A stretch of DNA of 40,130 nt from an uncultured Mucilaginibacter sp. (GTDB lineage: Bacteria > Bacteroidota > Bacteroidia > Sphingobacteriales > Sphingobacteriaceae), in assembly GCF_946481715.1 (NCBI RefSeq), contig NZ_CAMLOV010000035.1, forward strand, positions 1-40,130, given 5' to 3'. Under the pieces are notes generated by a model that saw only the letters and a program-made list of their open reading frames with translations, had not been told where the DNA came from and did no database searches. Both the position numbers and the translations under genes were made by a program. Each line of letters starts with the position of its first letter. The stretch's first letter is position 1. This document shows positions 35,406 through 40,130 of the stretch, piece by piece.

Positions 35406-35954
35406 TCAAACCAGGAATTTAAGTTCGTGTTCCAATACTTTCCTTGCCCTAAAAAGCTTTATTTTTATGTTCGATGGTGTCAAACCCGTTATCTCCTCAA
35501 TTTCGCTGATGGAGTTTTCGTTAAAATAGTACAAAGTAACCAGCAGGGCATCTAATTTGGGCAATTTTTCGATAGATGCTTTTACAAAGCCCCGGCCCTC
35601 CTTTTCTGTTAGTTCTTTGTGAGGGGTGTTGGCATCGTCCGAATAATTTTCGATCGTGTCGTCGTCGATGGTGTTGATATCTATCGATTTCTTTTTTAAC
35701 CGGGATACGCATATCCTGTAAGTAATAGTATAAAGCCAGGTAGAAAATTTCGATTTCCCTTCAAAAGTATGCAGCTGGTTGTAGGCCTTCATAAAACTTT
35801 CCTGTGCGGCATCCTCAGCATCTTCTTTGTTATTTAATACCCTGAACGCAATAGAATAAACAATACGCTTATTCTGTTCCACAAGATAACGGTAAGCGCT
35901 GCCATCGCCTTTCAAAACCCTGTTGATATATATTTGCTCGTCCTGCGTGTACAT
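35406..35954 (-). CDS. ECF RNA polymerase sigma factor (second)
   Basis: 182 aa. Region 2 (RYLVEQNKRIVYSIAFRVLN, NKEDAEDAAQESFMKAYNQL, FSTWLYTITYRICVSRLKKK) and region 4 (SIEKLPKLDALLVTLYYFNE, SISEIEEITGLTPSNIKIKL) are complete. The acidic linker (NTIDDDTIENYSDDANTPHK) is longer than in the first ECF. It has an ECF promoter 7 bases before its start and an identical-form promoter drives the divergent genes from 36288, so it likely regulates itself and them. Confidence 0.93.
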   Translation of the reverse strand: MYTQDEQIYINRVLKGDGSAYRYLVEQNKRIVYSIAFRVLNNKEDAEDAAQESFMKAYNQLHTFEGKSKFSTWLYTITYRICVSRLKKKSIDINTIDDDTIENYSDDANTPHKELTEKEGRGFVKASIEKLPKLDALLVTLYYFNENSISEIEEITGLTPSNIKIKLFRARKVLEHELKFLV

Positions 35955-35961
35955 CCGCAGG

Positions 35962-35990
35962 TAAGACAGTGCACACCATCTTTCGGTTAC
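35962..35990 (-). promoter_or_regulatory. ECF-type promoter of the second sigma gene
   Basis: Minus strand GTAACC (35990-35985), 17 bases, GTCTTA (35967-35962). Preceded by TTTT and followed by CC. Same form as the divergent promoter at 36237-36265. Confidence 0.75.
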
Positions 35991-36059
35991 AAAATAAATT
36001 GAATGCTGTTTTTAGTGGTTAATCCACGGTCGTTCTTGTCATAATATCGGTTGTTGTCT

Positions 36060-36180
36060 CCCGCAGAATTGACTCACCCCGAATGCGCTATCGCTGTTCG
36101 GCCCTCTTTACCTGCGGTAAAGAAGGCGGGGAGAAGAAAACTCCCCGTTTTCCTCCCTCAGACCGGATCCGGTGAGGCTT
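36060..36180. repeat. Fold-back intergenic repeats
   Basis: Between the two divergent ECF promoters. Contains CTTTACC-tgc-GGTAAAG, a worn ctccc...gggag arm pair and accggatccggt, an exact 12-base palindrome at about 36162-36173. Resembles the mobile-repeat family of 16456-16570 only in style. Confidence 0.5.
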
Positions 36181-36236
36181 AAATCCGAAATCGAAATTCC
36201 GAATTCCGACATCAAATGCCCTATTTTTAAAATTTT

Positions 36237-36265
36237 GTAACCGATCCCCGGCGGCACCTGTCATA
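36237..36265 (+). promoter_or_regulatory. ECF-type promoter of the DUF6249-DUF4440 operon
   Basis: GTAACC (36237-36242), 17 bases, GTCATA (36260-36265), 22 bases before the ATG at 36288. Preceded by TTTT as in the promoter at 35962-35990. Predicts control by the divergent sigma factor. Confidence 0.72.
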
Positions 36266-36287
36266 CGGCCAAACAAAAAATATAATC

Positions 36288-36629
36288 ATGGATGAAATAT
36301 TAAGGGATTGTTTGGTTTCCATTGCGGCAATAGGGGCCATTTTCGTGATATTGTATGTAGTGCTGATGAGCCGTTTTAAAGAGCGGATGGCATTAATGGA
36401 AAAAGGCTTGTCGCCAAAAGACTTTAACAATAAACATGCGGTACAGTCGGCAACGCTTCGTTTTGGCTTATTGCTTATTGGTACGTCAATAGGCATTATG
36501 TTGGGCAATTTTGTTGCCAACCATCTTGACGTACCGCGTCAGGGTGCCTTTATTGCCATGATGTTCCTTTTTGGCGGCATCGGCCTGATAGGCAGCTACC
36601 TGATAGAAAACCGAAGTAATAAACAATAA
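36288..36629 (+). CDS. DUF6249-type inner-membrane protein
   Basis: 113 aa. Membrane segments at about 10-27 (VSIAAIGAIFVILYVVLM), 58-76 (RFGLLLIGTSIGIMLGNFVA) and 86-105 (AFIAMMFLFGGIGLIGSYLI), with a cytoplasmic loop KERMALMEKGLSPKD that is the family hallmark. Such proteins regularly accompany ECF sigma factors in Bacteroidota; function unknown. 12 bases ahead of the next gene, so an operon. Confidence 0.85.
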   Translation: MDEILRDCLVSIAAIGAIFVILYVVLMSRFKERMALMEKGLSPKDFNNKHAVQSATLRFGLLLIGTSIGIMLGNFVANHLDVPRQGAFIAMMFLFGGIGLIGSYLIENRSNKQ

Positions 36630-36641
36630 AAAATAAAGACA

Positions 36642-37445
36642 ATGAAAAAAATCATAACCAGGGCATCTATCGTGATGCTGATATTATCAGGTATAGGTTA
36701 CACCGCATCGGCCCAACAAAACGCAACCGATGCCGAAGACCAAAAACTAAGGGCAACCATTTTGCACCTCGACAGCCTTTTTTGGAGAACATATAACGAA
36801 TGCGATACCGAAAACAGCGGGCAATACTTAACCGACGACGTAAAGTTTTACCACGATAAAGGTGGCATTACCAATGGCAAAGCAGCGCTGGTTGCCAGCA
36901 TCAAAAACAACATTTGCGGCAACCCCAACCAGCGCGTAAGGCGGGAAGCTGTACCGGGGACGGTAAATGTGTACCCTATGCGCAGCGGCAATATTATTTA
37001 CGGGGCCATCATTTCGGGCGAGCATTATTTTTACGTAACGGAAAATAATAAGCCCGAAAAGCGCGAAGGGCTGGCCAAATTTACCCAGCTTTGGCTGTTA
37101 AAAGACAACCAGTGGAAAATGGCCGACATATTGAGCTACAGCCACGGGCCGGCACCTTACGAAAACAAAAAGCAGGCAATAACGCTGAAAGCGACCGAGT
37201 TGAAAGAATTTGAAGGCAACTATAAAAATCCAAAATTTGGCACATTCAGTTATAAAGTACAAGGCACAAATTTGTTAATGGAAGGCTCGGGCTTCAACTC
37301 CGTACTGTACCCGGAAAGCAAAACCACTTTTTTTGCAAAAGAGCGCGATTTGGAATTTGAATTTGTGAGAGATAAGAACAACCGCTTTTATAAAATAATA
37401 GTACACGAGAACGGCGCGGTAGTGGATGAGCTGCTGAGGTTTTGA
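36642..37445 (+). CDS. Secreted DUF4440 (NTF2-like) two-domain protein
   Basis: 267 aa, signal peptide MKKIITRASIVMLILSGIGY ... TASAQ. Residues about 30-165 form a DUF4440/NTF2-like domain (LRATILHLDSLFWRTYNECD, YLTDDVKFYHDKGGITNGKA, FTQLWLLKDNQWKMADILSY); a second, lipocalin-like or DUF3471-like beta domain follows (LKEFEGNYKNPKFGTFSYKV ... VVDELLRF). Likely a periplasmic binding or enzyme domain. In an operon with the DUF6249 gene and under the predicted ECF promoter, it is a candidate output of that regulon. Confidence 0.85.
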   Translation: MKKIITRASIVMLILSGIGYTASAQQNATDAEDQKLRATILHLDSLFWRTYNECDTENSGQYLTDDVKFYHDKGGITNGKAALVASIKNNICGNPNQRVRREAVPGTVNVYPMRSGNIIYGAIISGEHYFYVTENNKPEKREGLAKFTQLWLLKDNQWKMADILSYSHGPAPYENKKQAITLKATELKEFEGNYKNPKFGTFSYKVQGTNLLMEGSGFNSVLYPESKTTFFAKERDLEFEFVRDKNNRFYKIIVHENGAVVDELLRF

Positions 37446-37479
37446 GTGGATAATCGATGATCTTTTATATTCGCCGTCA

Positions 37480-37697
37480 CCGCAGGTTCTCTCGAAGATG
37501 CCCCTGCGCAGTAGGGCAGATCTGGGATATGCATTAGCTATATATGATTAGATGTGCAATGTCCTAACGCCGCAGGGTCCTTTTTCAAAGAGACCCTGCG
37601 GGGACATAAAAGCAAGTGCAAGCGGGTTATTATCGGCAGAGGTGGGCGTGGTTGTTGGTGAAATCATTCCCGTCTCCGAGAGACCCTGCAGGGACGA
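37480..37697. repeat. GACCCTGCGG hairpin repeats
   Basis: Perfect 10-bp hairpin CCGCAGGGTC...GACCCTGCGG (37570-37601, 12-base loop), then half copies at about 37484 (ccgcaggttctctcg) and 37676 (gagagaccctgcaggga). Lies after the DUF4440 gene and may act as its terminator, though no T-run follows the stem. No gene. Confidence 0.55.
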
Positions 37698-37720
37698 AAA
37701 GGCGGATTGAACTTTTTTGA

Positions 37721-38059
37721 CTATCTGGTAAATTCAACCCATTCTTCAATTAAACCCTTTAACTCTGTTAATGAAATTTGAATTTGCCGACTAACTATTG
37801 CATTTGGTGGGATAATTTGAATGCCATCACTAAGTATTACGCCATCGGCTGTATAGTATTCTTCGAATGGAAGATTGTTTAATGCGTGTCCAATCTCCTC
37901 CAGCAATAGTGGCCCTTCGCGTTCCCCCAGTGAATTCAACAATCCAGACAACACTAAGGCCTCAGCTGTTTTCACCGTTCTTGTGCATACAAAGGAGTCT
38001 GAAAATCCAGGGGTTTTAATTTTAAAAAAAGATAGATTGTATTGTTGTCTTTTGCTCAT
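37721..38059 (-). CDS. Hypothetical small protein
   Basis: 112 aa, no signal peptide. Begins MSKRQQYNLSFFKIKTPGFS, a helical centre (LVLSGLLNSLGEREGPLLLE EIG in part) and a C-terminal helix (ISLTELKGLIEEWVEF). Soluble; no family recognised. Codon use is like its neighbours. Sits 67 bases after the symporter gene on the same strand. Confidence 0.5.
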   Translation of the reverse strand: MSKRQQYNLSFFKIKTPGFSDSFVCTRTVKTAEALVLSGLLNSLGEREGPLLLEEIGHALNNLPFEEYYTADGVILSDGIQIIPPNAIVSRQIQISLTELKGLIEEWVEFTR

Positions 38060-38117
38060 GGTTAAAATTTACCCTATGGTCGGTGTTATAATCGCACCAC
38101 CATTGATTATTCAAAAG

Positions 38118-38143
38118 CTCCCACTTCAGGGGGTTGGGGGGCT
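38118..38143. repeat. Short repeat that supplies the end of the symporter gene
   Basis: GCTCCCACTTCAGGGGG then TTGGGGGGCT, one base different from 24287-24313. On the minus strand it gives SPPTP and the TGA stop. Confidence 0.75.
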
Positions 38144-39370
38144 CACAGGCTCCACAAACTCCTTCTCACTCTTCGCCACTACAATGGTAGCAATCCCGTT
38201 CCCTATCACATTGGTAATGGCCCGCGCTTCGGACATAAACCTGTCTACCCCAAAAAGTATCGCCAGCCCTTCTACCGGTATCAGTTTTATGGCCGTTAGG
38301 GTTGATGCCAGCACAATAAAGCCGCTGCCGGTTACGCCTGCTGCGCCTTTGGAAGTGATCATGAGGATGCCGATGATGGTAAGTTCCTGTTGTAGGGACA
38401 GGTCGATATGGAACACCTGCGCTAAAAATATAACCGACATGCTGAGGTAAATGGTGGTGCCATCCAGGTTAAAGGAATACCCGGCCGGGATAACCAACCC
38501 TACTACCGATTTGGCGCAGCCAAATTTCTCCATCTTTTCCATCATACCGGGCAATGCCGATTCTGAGGAAGAGGTACCGAACACGATGAGTATCTCCTCC
38601 TTAATATGCTTAAGGTATTTCCACAGGCTGAATTTGTACAGGTACGCGATGAAATTGAGCACCACAAAAATAAACAGCGCCATGGTAATATATACCGAAG
38701 CCATCAGCAGGCCCAAAGGCTGCAGCGTTTTGATGCCATAGGTGCTGATGGTATAAGCCATCCCGCCGAAAGCCCCCAGCGGTGCTACCCGCATTACAAT
38801 CTTCATGATATTGAAGAACACCTTTGATAATTTCTCGAACGTGACGATAACCGATTTCCCGGCCTCCCCCATCCTGCTCAGTCCGAAGCCAAAAAGTATG
38901 GCAAAAAACAACACCTGCAAAATATCGCCTTTGGCAAATGCATCAAAAGCGTTATTAGGGATAATGTGGGTGAAGAAATCGGCCCACTTCATTTCGGAGG
39001 CTGCCTTTTCGTAGGCGGCCAGTTTGGTGGCATCAACCGGGGCATGGGTATTGATGAAGTTGGCGCCCGGCTTCACCAGGTTGGCCACGGTAACGCCTAT
39101 GACCAGTGCCAGGGTGGTCACTATCTCGAAATACAGCAACGCTTTACCACCTACCCTGCCCACTTTTTTCATATCGCTCATGCCGGCAATGCCCAGCACA
39201 ATGGTGAAAAAAATGATGGGGGCGATCAGCATGGTGATTAAGCTGATAAAAGTTTTGCTGATAAGCTGCGCCGTCGGCGCAAAGCCCTTAAAAAAATAGC
39301 CAACTACTACGCCCAAAAAAATAGCGAATAAAACCTGGAAGGTGAGGTTGCCGAGGATACGTTTCATCAA
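38126..39370 (-). CDS. Dicarboxylate/amino acid:cation symporter (DAACS family)
   Basis: 414 aa. Takes up C4-dicarboxylates or acidic amino acids with H+ or Na+ across the inner membrane. The GltPh-type layout is present: helical segments from the start, the re-entrant hairpin HP1 serine-rich tip FGTSSSESALP, TM7 NLDGTTIYLSMSVIFLAQ (the N-x-D/M region), HP2 SKGAAGVTGSGFIVLASTL and TM8 FGVDRFMSEARAITNVIGN, with the Asp and Arg that bind the substrate. Hairpin and TM8 residues suit an aspartate/glutamate or C4-dicarboxylate substrate; which one is unclear. C-terminal residues SPPTP come from the repeat at 38118-38143. Two adjacent ATGs; 39370 is used. Confidence 0.92.
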   Translation of the reverse strand: MMKRILGNLTFQVLFAIFLGVVVGYFFKGFAPTAQLISKTFISLITMLIAPIIFFTIVLGIAGMSDMKKVGRVGGKALLYFEIVTTLALVIGVTVANLVKPGANFINTHAPVDATKLAAYEKAASEMKWADFFTHIIPNNAFDAFAKGDILQVLFFAILFGFGLSRMGEAGKSVIVTFEKLSKVFFNIMKIVMRVAPLGAFGGMAYTISTYGIKTLQPLGLLMASVYITMALFIFVVLNFIAYLYKFSLWKYLKHIKEEILIVFGTSSSESALPGMMEKMEKFGCAKSVVGLVIPAGYSFNLDGTTIYLSMSVIFLAQVFHIDLSLQQELTIIGILMITSKGAAGVTGSGFIVLASTLTAIKLIPVEGLAILFGVDRFMSEARAITNVIGNGIATIVVAKSEKEFVEPVSPPTP

Positions 39371-39565
39371 AACAATAATACTGATTTTTTGGTGAGTGGA
39401 GGATGGTGAATAGCGGGCGGAGAAACGACAAAAATTAGCAGTTTATAAGCGGCAAAACAGGCCTGCGCCCGTCTGCCGGAACCCACCCTGAATTTGATTA
39501 AAAAAGCACCGAAAAACCACAGATTTTTGAAGATTTTTAAAGGTTTCCGTTTTCTGCGAATTTGC
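39371..39565. other. Gene-free stretch before the tandem array
   Basis: No supported gene. 39500-39550 has the words agatttttgaag and gatttttaaaggttt, similar to text next to ligA at 3345-3388. Nothing else recognised. Confidence 0.4.
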
Positions 39566-39668
39566 TGTACGAAACTGTACGAACTTGTGCGAAACTGTAC
39601 GAAACTGTACGAGGTTGTACGAAACTGTCCAGGATTGTACGAGGTGTACGGAAATCAAATCTCGTACA
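39566..39668. repeat. Tandem array with 10-bp period (TGTACGAAAC)
   Basis: Nine consecutive units from 39566 to 39651, eight of them 10 or 9 bases: tgtacgaaac, tgtacgaact, tgtgcgaaac, tgtacgaaac, tgtacgaggt, tgtacgaaac, tgtccaggat, tgtacgagg and tgtacgg. An inverted unit ctcgtaca follows at 39661-39668. Lies between the symporter and the TauE/SafE gene. Confidence 0.85.
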
Positions 39669-39691
39669 GTTTGCCGGTTCTTTTGAAGGGT

Positions 39692-40130
39692 TTATATCTT
39701 TCCGGTAATGCCGTTGTAGATCATTTGGCTCGCCAAAAAGGTTACCACAACCGCAAAAACCCACCGCAGCCAGCCAGACGATTTGGTATGGACCAGTATT
39801 TTAGAACCCGTTAAAGCACCCAATAAAACACCTATAACCACCGGCATAGAAATGCCCGGTTCTATATATCCCCGTTGCAGGTAAACTACGGCACTGGCAG
39901 CCGCAGTAACCCCTATCATAAAATTACTGGTAGTGGTTGATACCTTGAAGGGGATCTTCATGATGGTATCCATAGCTATAACCTTCAGCGCTCCCGAGCC
40001 GATACCCAATAAACCGGATATTACCCCGGCAAAAAGCATCATTACAAAACCACCGCCAACACGAGTAACGCCGTATTGCACGGGGTTGCCATCGCCATCG
40101 GGGTAGCTGCCTTTTAGCTTTAGTTTTTCA
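39692..40130 (-). CDS. TauE/SafE family permease, C-terminal part
   Basis: The frame is open to the right edge, so the gene continues outside the window; 145 codons are visible. It starts in a charged loop (EKLKLKGSYPDGDGNPVQYG) and enters the second half of the eight-helix TauE/SafE permease: GGGFVMMLFAGVISGLLGIG, then SGALKVIAMDTIMKIPFKVS with the conserved Gly-x-Gly-rich motif, TTSNFMIGVTAAASAVVYL and WLRWVFAVVVTFLASQMI. The family exports sulfite, sulfoacetate or other organic anions, or takes up sulfur compounds. The GTG at 40081 lies mid-gene and is not a start. Confidence 0.88.
   Translation of the reverse strand, partial: EKLKLKGSYPDGDGNPVQYGVTRVGGGFVMMLFAGVISGLLGIGSGALKVIAMDTIMKIPFKVSTTTSNFMIGVTAAASAVVYLQRGYIEPGISMPVVIGVLLGALTGSKILVHTKSSGWLRWVFAVVVTFLASQMIYNGITGKI

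Noticed and set aside
36288..37445. Toxin-antitoxin or defence operon
   Set aside because: Neither DUF6249 nor DUF4440 proteins have such roles known to me, and the ECF promoter explains the context better.
39566..39668. CRISPR array
   Set aside because: The period is about 10 bases with no separate spacers, and no cas genes are present.

Overview
The window looks like a chromosomal segment of a Bacteroidota bacterium, most likely Sphingobacteriaceae (Mucilaginibacter or Pedobacter type). The grounds are: good promoters of the Bacteroidota form TTTG-N19-TAnnTTTG (clearest before sucD); ECF sigma/anti-sigma pairs with small family-specific partners; many secreted proteins of unknown function with signal peptides ending in AQ or GQ; DUF6496 and DUF6249 proteins; a NrdB of the eukaryote-like subtype; and many short palindromic and MITE-like intergenic repeats. 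No rRNA, tRNA, CRISPR array, prophage or transposase gene was found. The species call is inference.

Layout. 1-2.3 kb: start of an AI-2E-type transporter, a Vat-like acetyltransferase, a DUF6496 protein, a secreted protein and a broken gene. 2.3-8.8 kb: a Gfo/Idh/MocA oxidoreductase, ligA, a secreted endonuclease/exonuclease/phosphatase-family enzyme and a large membrane protein with a VWA-like region that carries an in-frame insertion of a genomic repeat. 8.8-10.2 kb: an HxlR regulator divergent from an NmrA-like reductase, with a promoter and inverted-repeat operator between them. 10.2-12.6 kb: two tandem paralogous secreted proteins behind fabG, with a relic of the fabG 3' end trapped between them. 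12.6-17.4 kb: a MITE-like element, small hypothetical genes, a cysteine-rich CWC protein, an outer-membrane barrel, tatA (57 codons) and an M15 peptidase. 17.9-21.4 kb: nrdB-nrdA (class I ribonucleotide reductase). 21.4-23.5 kb: a ~525-bp direct repeat carrying the 3' end of msrB, its terminator and a promoter-like region; the two copies flank an AT-rich stretch and a ~160-bp highly foldable segment that may encode a small RNA. 23.7-30.1 kb: a serine hydrolase, an ECF sigma/anti-sigma/effector operon, sucD and a carboxypeptidase-regulatory-like protein. 30.2-33.0 kb: a GH2 glycosidase and a YwqK-like protein. 33-37.4 kb: repeat cluster, truncated anti-sigma copy, methyltransferase, rhodanese-like protein, a second ECF sigma/anti-sigma pair, and a divergent DUF6249-DUF4440 operon. 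37.5-40.1 kb: more repeats, a small hypothetical gene, a dicarboxylate/amino-acid:cation symporter, a 10-bp-period tandem array and a partial TauE/SafE permease.

The most informative regulatory signal is a shared ECF-type promoter, GTAACY-N17-GTC. It lies before both ECF sigma genes and before the divergent DUF6249-DUF4440 genes, always with 17 bases between the boxes. This predicts autoregulation and a small local regulon. The second theme is repeat-driven remodelling: repeats supply stop codons and C-terminal residues for two genes, sit in frame inside a third, and mark duplication breakpoints at fabG, msrB and an anti-sigma gene.
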